Shown piece after piece: positions 22,691 through 34,213 of a stretch of 64,000 bases of DNA. Below the pieces are notes generated by a model, which was not told where the DNA came from, made no database searches, and worked only from the letters and a program-made list of their open reading frames with translations. This stretch comes from Paraescarpia echinospica (Eukaryota > Annelida > Polychaeta > Sabellida > Siboglinidae): the NCBI GenBank assembly GCA_020002185.1, contig CM034538.1, positions 65,147,740 to 65,211,739 on the forward strand. Reading direction: 5' to 3'. The position numbers and the translations under genes are program-made. Position 1 is the first letter of the stretch. Each line of letters starts with the position of its first letter.

Positions 22691-22989
22691 ATGGGAAAGT
22701 CTGCGCATTTTTATGCGTGTAATTGTTCTAATTCCAGAAACAAACGGCCTGATTTATCATTCTTCAGATTTCCAAAAGGATGCAGAGAGGTGTGTTACTC
22801 ATATCTATACGTAAATGAATACAAATTGTATGAATGAGGCCTCCAGGAACAAATTGATCTGGAATGCAGTTTTAGCAATATTCAGCGTGCCTCATCCACC
22901 TGTTCTCGTAAATGGTAAGCGACCAGCACCGATATCAAGAGATGCCGGACCAACCAAGAAACAGAAGGCCGATGACAATGATGATTACA
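22691..22989 (+). pseudogene. THAP-like zinc-finger coding relic
   Basis: An ATG in good context (gccATGG, 22691) opens a frame with C-N-C-SNSRNKRPDLSFFRFPKG, which matches the start of THAP domains, a C2CH zinc-binding DNA-binding module. A GT that could be a splice donor follows the codons for CRE at 22790. A second coding block (about 22850-22989) reads AVLAIFSVPHPP then KRPAP...KKQK, like the region just after a THAP domain, and ends at a perfect GTAAGT donor (22990). The middle of the domain, with Trp and C-x2-H, is not found in the 60-90 bp between them. Either an exon is lost or this is a gene remnant. THAP domains occur in P-element-type transposases and in host regulators. Confidence 0.5.
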
Positions 22990-22994
22990 GTAAG

Positions 22995-24735
22995 TGAATT
23001 TCTGAATCAGATCATTCAAATACACATTGTATAAGAAATCTATATTACAAAATGCAAGATTTAATTTATATAATTTCTAATAGTGTAGATCTACCATGTC
23101 GGGTTACTATTTCTAATGGCTGAGATATGTATTGATTACCTTTTAGTAAATGTTGTATTTATTGATTGATTACTACAGGTACCGTTGATACTAGGTAAAT
23201 ATATACTTGTATTCTTTGGCTTGGTGGTGGTGGTGGTGGTCAGATTATACTTAATTATTATGTATGTAGTGATATATCATAATTGAGTTTTGGTGTGTCA
23301 TGTATCGATATTTGTGAATTTGTTGTGGACATGTTAATTGATCAAAATGGACTATTCTCATTTTCTGTGATTTGTAATTTATTAAATTATGAATATATCT
23401 TATCCATGTATTACTTAGTGGTGATACTTTAAAGCAACTCCCATTATGGCAATTCCACAAATATAGAGACAGATTCCCCCTCTCTCTACAATAAAAAATT
23501 GAATTTTAGATCATCCACTGTCCACTGATATCGTGTCTATAGCCCCCTCTAAATAATGGCATATATATTTACCTTGTTAACCATTGTAAATAAGTGATGA
23601 TGGGTCCTATCTAGAAATAAGATTTTGGCGAGTTTATTTAACTACTTCATATTTAATTTTCTCACGAGAACCCCCCTCTAGAATATTTTAAGTGACATCC
23701 TGGGGATTCAAAATTTGTTTAGTTACTTGAAAATGCCATCGTTAATGTGATGCTGATAATTAAATGTAAAGATGGTTGACTCGACTTGTTTTACTGTTAC
23801 TGTTTACTAATAACAAAATAATACAACAGGTACACAACACAAGGAAGTAGTCAAACTCCATATGATTATGTCTGGATAATACTTTCTTATACCAGTAATA
23901 AAATTCACTGTGAACACACAAATGAATGCACATGTACAAAAAAAAAACAATGGCTGCATCTTGCTATTCTTACGACTTTTCAACATGAACACGTACATAT
24001 ACACTAGCAAACACACACAATTATTAAACTTAAAAAGATTTACAAATAATTTTAAATTGCACACTTTCTCATATATTCCGTTGCCTGGGTGACACTTTTT
24101 TTTGAAAATCTTGGCAAAGTATACTGTTTTACAATATACTATCTGTACCATTTAAATGTCTCATGCTTATAAATAATGAGCAAGTTATGGGAACATGACG
24201 AAAACTGGTTTGTACTGTCCTTCGTTAGACCTGGATGTGGTCAAGGGAGAAATGAAATACTAACTAGTAGAAACGTTGCATCAGTTTGCTCATATGACAT
24301 ACATTTTACTTTTGAAATGTAAACAAACATATCAGGTCTAGAGCGCTGAAAGTAACGGAAAACATATAAAACGCAGTTAGTTTGTATGTATATCACTATG
24401 TGCGCCCAACCGTATGGGGGAGCCACTGGCGTCGTTATTTCAGAAAATTTAATGGAATATGACGTGAGTGCGCATCTTACTAATGTAGTATCTTAGGTTA
24501 AACTACTGTTTTGAGGTACCCATGAAAGTGTATGTACACATGAACAATATTTACTTATTTGATCATACTTGCTACTATATACGTTACTTTGGTATTTGGT
24601 CTGTTATTCGATAACTTACGCTTTAAAAAAACTACCGGTCGCCAGGTCCGGCCAGCGGAATATAACAATCATAACCGCATAGAACGCTATATAATTGTTA
24701 CACTTTTGCGCCGTATTATCTTAAAATTGCATATT
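22995..24735. other. No gene seen
   Basis: AT-rich sequence. It has a short (GGT)n at 23224-23241. If the THAP-like block is part of a real gene this could be intron, but no further exon was found. Confidence 0.45.
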
Positions 24736-24740
24736 ACGTT

Positions 24741-25020
24741 GCGCGATGCGAGGAACGATGCGCGATGCGATGGGCGATGCGATGGACGATGCGCCATGCG
24801 ATGCGATGGACGGTGCGCGATGCGATGGGCGATGCGATGCGAAGTGTGATGAGCTATGCGATGAACGGTGCGCGATGTGATGGGCGATGCGCGATTCGAT
24901 GCGCGGTGTGATGAGCGATGCGCGATGCGATGCGATGCGCGATGCGATACGCGATGCGATACGCGATAAGCGATGCGCTATGCAATACGCGATGCGCGAT
25001 GCGATTCGCGATGCAATGGT
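24741..25020. repeat. GC-rich (GCGAT)-type minisatellite
   Basis: About 280 bp of degenerate gcgatgcgat units, such as gcgatgcgatg, gcgatacgcgatg and gcgatgggcgatg. Base composition is far from that of the flanks. Long open frames in it are low-complexity artefacts. Confidence 0.9.
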
Positions 25021-25029
25021 ATAAATTAT

Positions 25030-25930
25030 GAAGATGGCGCAACGAGCACGCTCACGCCGAAAACGAGACTTAGGCAGCCATTTGTATTTTATTAAACTCA
25101 TTTTTTGTTGTGTTTAGAGCATGTGATGATGGCTGATGACGCTGACTGTATGTATGCGGTTACACAACTAGTTAGTGTGCACAACAAAATTGTGTTCTAA
25201 ATATTGTCACGGAAGTCTACTTGGATTACATTTAGCCAAACATAAATGGGTGACAGGCATGCAGCCTCTTTGCAAAAACTAGACTACGGAGCGGGGCCGA
25301 AATAGGTTACTTTATAACATGAAATATGTAACTATTCAATGGTTCCCAATTTTATTTGTTAAATTGTTTCCATCTGGATATCCCTGATCGCAAAAATAAA
25401 CACTATTCTGTGTGCCTCCAGACATGATGAAGTAGGTATGGTTGTGGCATTTCTCATTACGGCGAACCAAATTGACATATAGGTTAAGGTGTGACCAGCC
25501 CTTCTCATTGCCGTAGGAACATGGTGAATATGTGAGAGGGACTCAGCACTTCGCTGTTGTCGGACATTTCATAGGAAGACGGCAGGGGTGATGTTGGAAG
25601 GGTGGGAGTAGTGTTGAGACATGTTCTCGTTGACGATTGGAGATGCTTTGATGATGCATTTCCAGCTCAAGCATTGCAACTCGGATACTTGGATAACGGG
25701 ACGTGTATTATTGCAGTTTTTCGGGAGTCTCCAACTGCACCACCCCTTGACTCCCACCAAAATGTCAACAAAATTTCGAAACATTTGGGGCTCACTCTAA
25801 ATGTTGTTCAGCATTTAAAGACTCCTCTCCCCCTAGGCCTATGCTTCATTTTGAACAAAGCCAAATGTATCAGTTTGCAGGGTTGACATCAGAGGCAAAT
25901 TTTAAATGTCCGCTCTGTTAGTGCTCTATT
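25030..25930. other. No supported gene
   Basis: An open frame of 94 codons (25602-25886, plus) has no recognisable motif and overlaps an equally long antisense frame. I leave it uncalled. Confidence 0.4.
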
Positions 25931-25949
25931 GATACATTCTCACATCTTC

Positions 25950-26139
25950 GCGCGCGCGCACACTCACTGACTCATACACACACACACAAACAAACACACA
26001 CAAACACACACATACACACACATACACGCGCGCGCGCACACACACCAACATACACGAACTCCCGCTCACATACACACCACACGCGCGCGCGCGCGCGCGC
26101 ACACACACACACACACACAAACACACACTCACACACACA

Positions 26140-26180
<41 letters not shown>
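25950..26180. repeat. Compound CA/CG microsatellite
   Basis: Interrupted (CA)n with three (CG)n runs near 25950, 26026 and 26084. Confidence 0.95.
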
Positions 26181-26181
<1 letters not shown>

Positions 26182-26184
26182 AAC

Positions 26185-26690
26185 ACCATGTACAATGGTT
26201 ATATTCGTGGGAGTTCGGTGGCAAGGAAGACATTAATCTAGAGTGTGAAGAGGCGTTCACATATGAGAAGAAAGTATCACGTTGAACAACTAGTGATCTA
26301 GTGTTTGTAGTTTTGCTCAAGGCCCGTCCGCGCAAACCCTGACGCTTGGTTATGCTTGGCCTGTAGAAAATTTCCAAATCCGGATAATGTCATATTACGT
26401 TTACATGTGGGTCTCGGATGGCCTTGATTGGAAAGACTGAAACTTTAAAAAAGTTATACTTTAAAAGTTGAAATCAAAAGTTGAACATGAGATGAATAAT
26501 ATTTTAAACATATAAATATGTGTTTAACGTGTGTTTTTCTGTTATTTCTAAGCTTATAAAGACCAAAGCACGTTTTGACAAACACATTTACTAAGCGCAC
26601 ACAGTTGGAAGATTGTACACAAAACACGAATCGGCTTTCAGTCCAACGAAAGTCACAAAGCACTAACTAGGTATCGGTAAACGAAACCAA
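26185..26690 (-). other. Probable 3' LTR region of Gypsy 1
   Basis: No coding content. On the minus strand the purine-rich gaacgggga (26708-26700) is followed by TGTTGG at 26699, as at a polypurine tract and LTR start. An LTR would run leftwards from 26699, but no second copy exists in the window, so its end cannot be set. Confidence 0.35.
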
Positions 26691-26740
26691 CTGCCAACAT
26701 CCCCGTTCGTCTTAAGAACTAATGTTCGCATCAGAGGGCA

Positions 26741-28494
26741 TTAGTCCTTGTGCCATGCAGGTGGCTTAATAAGACGGCCACTTCTGGTTGTTACAGTCTG
26801 AGTAACGTTATCATCGGCTGATCGCACACTGCTGTCGGTTTTCATTTCCTGATGATCGACAGGGACGGATCGCACTGTGGTATCGTCTTGATTCAGCGGA
26901 TCATCCGTAATGATCGGCTTGTCGACTTCTGTCGTTGTGTCTTGTGGTAGCAGGTGCTTACGGTTTCGACGTAACACTTGTCCTTGGGAAATAACACTAC
27001 GAACGATCGGTCAGTTGTTTATAACTTGTGCGTCTTTCCACTTTCGTTTGTGAAATGTTAAGTCTCTCACTAGAACCGGAGTACCTTCTTTGATCGGAGG
27101 TAAGTCTCGCGCATGCTTGTTGTAGTGATACTGGGTCCTTCGGAGTTTCCCTCTTTCTCAGTAAGGCTGTTTGTCATCGGTTCGACCACAGTCCAGCTGT
27201 GGTATGATAGATCTCGTGGATTTGTGTAACAGTCTCTGTATAGGGCGTGTTGCCATACCAGCTGTGATCGTGTTTCTGTATTCTAATAGCGCAAGTTGCG
27301 AATCTGCAGCTCGTTTCAATAGTCTCTTCGCCAACTTAACACTTGACTCTGTTTTCCCATTCGACTGGGAGTGATATGGTGAGATGGTTGTGTGCAGGAA
27401 ATCCCACTCATTGTTGAAAACCTGTCTCGCAAAGCATCTCTTGCAGATTTCGTTCACCTCCCGTGCTGACATATCGTTCAGTTTCTCAAATTCGAAGTAG
27501 TCTGAGAAGTAGTCTGTGATCACTACGTAGTTGATCGACTTGTGGGTAAATATGTCCATTCCCACTTTCCTCCACGGTTGAATTGGTATGGCGTGGCTAT
27601 GCAGGGTCTCTTTCGTCTGCTCTGGAGCATCTCTTCTGCATGCCTGACAGTTAGCACTCTGTTGTTTCACATCTACTGCCATCCCATGCCAAAACATGGT
27701 CTGTCTCGCTCGACGTAGGGTTGCTTCTACCCCTTGGTGTCTTACATGCAGACGTTTCAGCATCTCACCACGCATACTGGATGGGATTACCACTCTTCGT
27801 CCCTCGTAGACAACAACATCGAGAATCGCTAGTTCGTCTCGAAATGTCCGCCATGGCCTTACTGATTCTGGCACGTCGGTTACGTCTATCGGCCAGCCAT
27901 TCTTGATAACTGTTGTAGGAGTTTGTCACGTTCAGTCTCCTTCTGTATCTTGACATACAGCGTGCCTGTCACTGGACAGTCTCTGACTGGATCGATCGTC
28001 TCGAATTGTCGACACCGAGACTCGTGTTGTTATAGTTGAAACACGTGTTCTCGTGCGGCTGGTTCTTCAGGCTTTTCGCAGTTACGAGTGTGACGCGACA
28101 ACAAATCAGCAATGATCTGTTCTTTTCCTGGTCTTCATGTCACTGTGAATGCATATCTTTGTAGAGCTAGCATCATCGCTTCTATTCTCTTGGGAGCTGC
28201 AAGCAGTGAGTTGTTCATGATCGCTTCCAGTGGACGGTGGTCCGTGTGAATAGTCACATTCGGGTGGCCAAAGATGTACTGGTCGAACTTGTTCATGGCG
28301 AATACGATCGCTAGGCACTTCAATTCTATTGGCGCATAGTTCGACTCACTCTTGCTCAAAGACCTCGACGCGTAGGCAACCGGTTTCTCTTTCTGCATTA
28401 ACACTGCACCAAGTCCGACTGTACTGGCGTTTGTCTGGATTACGATCGGCTTACGGCTGTCGTAATACAGCAGAAGTGACTCTGACGTGATCAT
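26741..28494 (-). pseudogene. Gypsy 1 RNase H, integrase and tail
   Basis: RNase H reads IVIQTNASTVGLGAVLMQ (about 28440-28390) with TNAS in place of the usual CDAS, then AYASRSLSKSE and IHTDHRPLEAI (near 28240). The integrase zinc-binding part has LHVRHQGVEATLRRARQ (near 27745) and C-QAC. The catalytic core has MDIF (first Asp), but the segment with the second Asp (normally DNGPQF) is deleted between CFARQ and FNNEWDF near 27415. The third residue remains in SNGKTE (near 27350). The tail ends in TRSGRLIKPP (about 26790-26760), as in related Gypsy integrases. It cannot integrate. Confidence 0.85.
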
Positions 28495-28518
28495 TTATCT
28501 CATACGCAGTTCTCTGGT

Positions 28519-29924
28519 CTAGTCCCCAGCAGAACTATTTGTCAACAGTCTACGCAGTGGCTCACTCTCGGCTGATAAGTTCGGCATGAACTTGGCCATG
28601 TAGTTCACATGTTCTAGGAAACGTCTCACTTCCTCCGAGTTTCGGGGCGCTTCCATGTCTTTGATTGCACACACCTTCTTGGGGTCCGGTTTGACACCTT
28701 CTGACGTAAGGATGTGCCCGATGTACGGTAATTCTGTTATGTGAACTGTGCACTTCTTCTTGTTCAGCTTCAGCCCACATTCCCTAGCTCGTTTGAGGAA
28801 TTTTCTCAAATTGTCATCGTGCACTGCTCGATCTTTCCCGTATATCAGTATGTCGTCCACCACAACTGATACACCTTCGAGTCCTTCGAGGCACTCGAGA
28901 GTCTCCTCTGGAACTTTTCTGGTGCGGTCGAGATACCAAATGGCATTCGCTTCCATCTGTGTCTAACGTAGGGGGGTCCAGAATGTGGTGAGATGATTTG
29001 TTTTCTCTGACAATTTCACTTGAAGGAATCCATCCTTGGCGTCACATAACCTGAACATTTGGGCTTCCGCCAAAATGGGACAGTACATCATCTACGTCTG
29101 GCATCTGGTAGTGATTTCTTTTGAGCGCTAGATTCAGGTTTTGAGGATCAAGGCATAGACGGACGGTTCCGTTCGTCTTCCTTACTGGTTGTAAGTGACC
29201 GATCCATGGAGTTGGCGATTCTACCTTCTCGATGATACACTGCTTTGTTAGTGTACCTAACTTGGTTTTGACCTCTTCTTTCATGGAAAGAGGGATATTC
29301 CTTGGTCGCACTTGCACTGGTGTAATGGACTCGTCTAGCTCAAGGTCATATTCACCCGGCAAACATCCAGTACCTTTGAACACGTTATCATACTCTGCAA
29401 GAAAGTTCTCGAGTGGCTCGTCTGCCACCATGTGAAAAGAGTCATTCAATGTGATGAGATTGAGATCAATGCACGCTTTTAATGATAGTAGACTATCCTG
29501 TTTCGTCTCCATCACCAAAAAGTTCAGTGAATGTTTGTCATTCTTTTTGTCTGTTACGGTCATGGTACACCAACCGTCTGGCGTAACTTTGGAGTCGTCA
29601 TACGTCGTTATTGCTTGTGTTGATGCGGTCAGTCGCGGCTTGCCCATCTTGGCATAATCTCGGCGGGTCAACATGTTGCATGTTGCCGCCGTATCTAGCT
29701 GAAATTCAAAGTTTCTCTGAACCTTGCCGTTCGCTACTGGTACATTCGCAATCATCTTCCGGTCACATGTCGATACGTGTATGCAGTTCGTCGATTCATC
29801 AGACGAATAGTTCCATTCTTGCTTGGAAGTCCTCACTAGGTTAGCTTTCTCGTTTCTCACGGTCCTATTACTGCAACATGTTGCGAAGTGATTCAACTGT
29901 TTGCACTTGAAGCATTACTTCACG
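28519..29924 (-). pseudogene. Gypsy 1 protease and reverse transcriptase
   Basis: The open frame enters from the CA tract within the end of a CCHC knuckle (LNHFATCC). The aspartic protease motif is QLDTAATCN (about 29700). RT follows: LTKQCIIEKVESPTPWIGHL (about 29245-29190), then RLCLDPQNLNLALKRNHYQMP (split; about 29160-29100). A frameshift near 29040 and loss of the next RT block precede VVVDDILIYG (about 28865-28835), in which VVDD replaces the usual YVDD. The thumb ends near 28520. The enzyme would copy element RNA into DNA in virus-like particles. The broken frame and missing palm segment rule out activity. Confidence 0.85.

Positions 29925-30007
<83 letters not shown>
29925..30007. repeat. 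Pure CA microsatellite
   Basis: About 40 uninterrupted CA units mark the exact point where Gypsy 1 homology stops. Confidence 0.95.
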
Positions 30008-30009
<2 letters not shown>

Positions 30010-30012
<3 letters not shown>

Positions 30013-30550
30013 ACAAACACGAGCATTATAACCAGCAATCTAATATTTCTCCAGATTCGCTACACAAGGATGTACATATCAATACGCTAACGTTGGCGCC
30101 GAGATCCACTGGCCTTTGTTCTATGCACATTCATTTCCTTGGTCCATTGACCTCTAATTTAACAAATGGCGATGCATTTCAACAAACACGTAGGTAATCA
30201 CTTAGAGTTATTTACATTGACGTAAATTGAAGTTGTAATGGGACAGGCAACGTTAGTATCTCGATGTACTGCTGCGTGGCATAAGGATTACATTAAACTG
30301 TTGTGCAGACAGTACACAACTAGACACGTGGCGTCTACGTATGGGGTCAATAGGTAAGTTTGGAAACGTAAACAGACACATCGTAAAATTGCACTGATAT
30401 TGCGCAGATTAAAGCACGAACTTATATGTGATGGTCTTCTTCTACGTACAGGATATTTGTTCGAAGTTTGGCCCGCCAACTATGACCGTCTATGGTATAC
30501 GCTCCATGACACGTAAAAGATGTTATCTTTATACGATACTGTTTGGAAAC
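30010..30550. other. No recognisable feature
   Basis: Spacer between the CA tract and Gypsy 2. I see no coding or repeat feature. Confidence 0.5.
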
Positions 30551-30555
30551 CATGA
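30551..30555. other. Target-site duplication CATGA (left)
   Basis: CATGA directly precedes the LTR and recurs at 35476-35480 directly after the other LTR. Confidence 0.9.
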
Positions 30556-30719
30556 TGTTACAACATCTGTTAAGGCCTCACTGTATAGACGCTAGCATAT
30601 TCAGGCAGAACAGAGATGGTAGTTCTAGTAAACCAACTTTGTTAAACGTGGCTGCTGCGACGAGGGAGCGGCCTGTTATTCTACTTTCTGGGGAGACGTC
30701 ATTAAGTGATATTGTTACA
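30556..30719 (-). repeat. Gypsy 2 3' LTR
   Basis: 164 bp that begins TGTTACAACAT and ends ATTGTTACA on the plus strand. It pairs with 35312-35475. Confidence 0.95.
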
Positions 30720-30732
30720 TCCCCTCCGTTTT
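30720..30732 (-). other. Gypsy 2 polypurine tract
   Basis: Minus-strand AAAACGGAGGGGA directly adjoins the 3' LTR. This is the usual plus-strand primer for reverse transcription. Confidence 0.85.
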
Positions 30733-31124
30733 ACAAGCAACATGTACTCAACCAAAACGTACTAACGTATTAAAGTAACCAACTCATTACGTCTATGGAT
30801 CAGCATCAATGTTTCGTAGTGGTATAAATAAAATAAAGTTGCCAAAACCTGAATGCAACATAGCTGAATCACGAAACGTTCCAGCTAACACTAAACACTA
30901 CATAACACACTATTTCACAACAGCAGCAACATTCCTGATGTCATGCTAAAGCCAAAATGGCATGGTCAAGATGCAAACCAGCACCAGACAACATGTTATG
31001 CTCATACGAACATGGCAAACATGAACATATGGAATAGGATGGAACATCCACAAGACAACACACTTGCGTGTCTGCATCAATCATGTCTGTACTCATCAAT
31101 GTTCATGTAAGTATCATCAACTGT

Positions 31125-33079
31125 TCATTTAGATACAACATAGTCCTTGTATTTGCTGGGTAGCTTGGACTTGTTGATTCTCTCGGACTTCCTGGGTGTC
31201 GTTGGACTTACCGGAGAGTGTGGTTCTGTCTGGTCACTCTGGTGTTGTTGTTCAACCGGTGTGTTCGGCTGAATTTCAACTGGTGTGTTGGCCCGAATTG
31301 GGTTAACTGGAGTGATTAGAGGATCATCTTGGGATGGGATATCCATGGATTCCTCAACCAACACATGAGGTGGTATTTCGTGTGTTCTTCTTAGGTGTAC
31401 ACGGTTGCGCCTGTACACTGTTCCCTCACTATCTTCAACTTCATAGGACCTTTCATCCAGTCGTCTCACCACCTTCGCTTTCTTCCATGACTTGACTCCA
31501 AGCTTGAACGGCTTCATTCGGACGGTATCACCTTGATGCAGATGTGGGAGATCTGTAGCAGATTTGTCATAGTACTTGGCTTGACTTGTGTCCTTTTCAG
31601 CATATCTGTTTCATGTTGCTGCACAGACGACTGCGACTCCAGAAGACTTTGAGGTGTTGGAAGAATTGTTTTCGTCCGCCTACCTAGTAGCCTCTGTGCA
31701 GGACTACTGTCTATTCCTTGAGTTGGGATGTTGCGGATATTCAGCCGTGTTAAATATTGGTCATCACCAGATCATTGTGTTTTCTTGATCATCTTCTTTG
31801 CAGCTTTCACTGATGATTCCACCTTGCCGTTTGAGCGACTGTGGTGTGGAGATGTCGTCACATGTTCGAATCCCCATTTCTTACTGAAATGAGCAAACTC
31901 GTCTGACACCAGTTGTGGACCATTGTCAGTAACTACAGTGTCCGGAATTCCCATCCTAGCAAAGTGAGCTTTGAGCTTTGTGATTACTGCCTTGGAGCCA
32001 GTGGTTGGTAGATAGTTTATTTCCCAGAAGTTTGATCTGTAGTCAGTGGTGACTAGGTAGTCCTTTCCTTGGTAAGAGAACAGGTCGACACCGACCTTCT
32101 GCCACGGACGGTCCGGCACATCATGGCTCATCAGAGTTTCCTTAGTCTGAGAACGTTCGAACTCACGACAGGCTTCACACGTTTGGATGTACTCTTTGAT
32201 TTCTGCATTCATGCCAGGTCAAAACACCAACTCCCTTGCTCTTCTTAGGCATCCTCCAATGCCAACGTGGTCTAGGTGAACATCCTTCTTAATTTGTGAT
32301 CTCATGGATTGTGGAATCACAAGTCTTTCGCCGCGGAACACCAATCCATCAGTGATGGCCAACTCATCTCTGAAGTGGTAGTAAGGCACAGCAGGTGGCG
32401 GCACATCTGGTTTCTCAGGCCAGCCATGTTGCAGGACAGCTGTCAGCACTTGTAGAGTGGCAACTTGCTCGGTGGCATTACGAATGTCCTGGACAACTTC
32501 TTCTCTCATGGATAGATAGTTCACAGCGTGGATAGCTTCGAACTCAGTGGTCGGTTGTTCCTGTCCAGCTGGCAGGAAGGCACGTGACAGCGTGTCAGCG
32601 AGAGACATCTTCTTGCCTTCCAAGTACTTGACATCAATGTCATACGCAAGTGCACGTAGGAGCATGCCCGGTGGACACTTGGGTGCTCTGTCCAGAGGTT
32701 CCTTTGTTATTGCCTCTAGTGGCTTGTGGTCACTGTAGACAAGGATGGGGCGACCGTAGTTGAACTGATGCCACTTCTCAAGAGCAAAGACGACGGCCAG
32801 CATCTCTTTCTCTATAAAGGCATATCTGGTCTCTGTGTCAGTCAAAGCACGACTGGCGTAAGCAATTGGTCTTCCTTCCTGAAGTAGTGCACATCCCAGG
32901 CCATAGTTGCTAGCATCACACTGAATGACCAGTTGCTTACTCGCGTCAAAGTAAACTAGAGTGGGTGCCTCTGCCAGGAGTTGTTTCTGTGTTGTGAAAG
33001 CTTTCTTCTGAGCATCTCCCCACATCCAGGCAACATCTCGTTGTACAAGAGCAGCAATGGGGCGGAATACATCAGTCAA
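31125..33079 (-). pseudogene. Gypsy 2 RNase H, integrase and tail
   Basis: RNase H reads LVIQCDASNYGLGCALLQ (about 32935-32880), AYASRAL and VYSDHKPLEAI (near 32730). The integrase zinc-binding HLDHVGIGG then runs to a TGA at 32219 that replaces the Trp of the usual FWPGM. Beyond it, CEACREF, the catalytic residues in VGVDLF (near 32080), VTDNGPQ (near 31920) and SNGKVESS (near 31825) are all present. A TGA at about 31772 and a frameshift near 31550 separate the tail (31517-31125), which has a chromoshadow-like charged start and ends SKLPSKYKDYV. Catalytic residues survive but the frame does not. Confidence 0.9.
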
Positions 33080-33100
33080 CTTTGGTACGTATCTCGCCAG

Positions 33101-34213
33101 TTAAGTTATTGTACCACTTAGCCTCTCCATAGCTTCCATGTCACACGGACTCTTCATCTTCAGAACAGCTTCGACCTTGGATGGGTCAGGTTTCAGACCA
33201 TCAGCTGTGACAACATGGCATAAGAACTGGATTTCATTCTCATTGAAGCGACATTTCTCACGGTTCAGTTTGATCCCATGTTTCTTGCATCTTTGGAGCA
33301 GCTTCTGGATCTTGACACAGAGGTCAGAGTCATCGTATCCATGGATGATAATATCATCAGCCACACAGTGAACATTCTCCAACCCTTCCAGTGCTTGTTG
33401 CAGACGCTTTTGGAAAATTTCACTGCTGACTTTCAAGCCGAAAGGTAGTCGTCGCCAACGATACCACCCAAACGGTGTTGCGAAAGTAGTCAGTAGGCTA
33501 GATTCTTCATCCAGTTCGCAATGTAGATATCCTTGTTGCAAGTCACACACAGCAAATTTCTTGGAATTCACAAGCTTCGGTAGAATGTCGTCCAGCACAG
33601 GAAGCTTGTAGTGTTCACGCTTTAGGGCTAGGTTGAGAGGTCTAGGATCAATGTAGATCCTGAGAGCTCCAGAATGTTTCTTGGCTACAGACATTTGGTT
33701 CACCCAATCAGTGGGTTGGTCCACTTTGACTATGACACCAGTGTGTTCTAGTCGGTCTAGCTCATCTTTCACGGTATGGTTCAGTGATTCTGGTAGGGTA
33801 CGAGGTGGTCTCACAACCGGTTCAGCATTTTGTTCCAGGGTGAGACGAATTTTCCCACCAGGAAGCGAGCCAAGTTTACCGTCGAACACTTCAGGATAGT
33901 CTTCAGTGCATGGAGTTTGAGCAACTCTACAGCTGGAGACTGAAGATACAGTTTCAAAGTTCTCGTAGTTCACCGTGATGAGCTTCATGCATTCAGCAAC
34001 TTTACGGCTGAGTAGTGGTGTCAGTTTGTCATCCACTATGACATAGTCAACTTTGAACTTGTCTCCTGTAGCAGGGTTTACGGTTTTAGCTCGGCACTTG
34101 CCGAGAGCTTCAGTCTTCACATTGTTCCACTTCTTCAGAGTGATTGGTTCTGGGCGGATATCTTTCTCCTTCACGTATCTCGGACAGTATGTTGACAGTT
34201 GAACCACAGTCAA
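33101..34213 (-). pseudogene. Gypsy 2 reverse transcriptase
   Basis: The frame covers the end of the protease (PRYVKEKDI onwards), then RT with VIVKVDQPTDWVNQMSVAKK (about 33735-33680), RIYIDPRPLNLALKREHYKLP (split; near 33630), FAVCDLQQGYLHCELDEESS (near 33530), LPFGLKVSSEIFQKRLQQ (near 33430) and the catalytic CVADDIIIHG (about 33365-33335). The thumb ends at LSGTIT with an in-frame TAA at 33101-33103, after which the same frame continues into RNase H. Apart from this stop the RT domain is complete. Confidence 0.9.

Larger units (their letters stand above)
26699..29924 (-). mobile_element. Gypsy LTR retrotransposon 1, truncated
   Basis: The minus-strand order is zinc knuckle remnant, protease, RT, RNase H, integrase and a C-terminal tail, which is the Gypsy (Ty3) order. 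Gag and the 5' LTR are missing because the element stops at a CA microsatellite at 29925. Several frameshifts and a deletion in integrase make it inactive. Confidence 0.9.

Noticed and set aside
24241..24426. 61-codon minus-strand frame
   Set aside because: No motif and no context; not distinguishable from chance.
25602..25886. 94-codon plus-strand frame
   Set aside because: No recognisable domain, an antisense frame of similar length, and no splice or promoter context.
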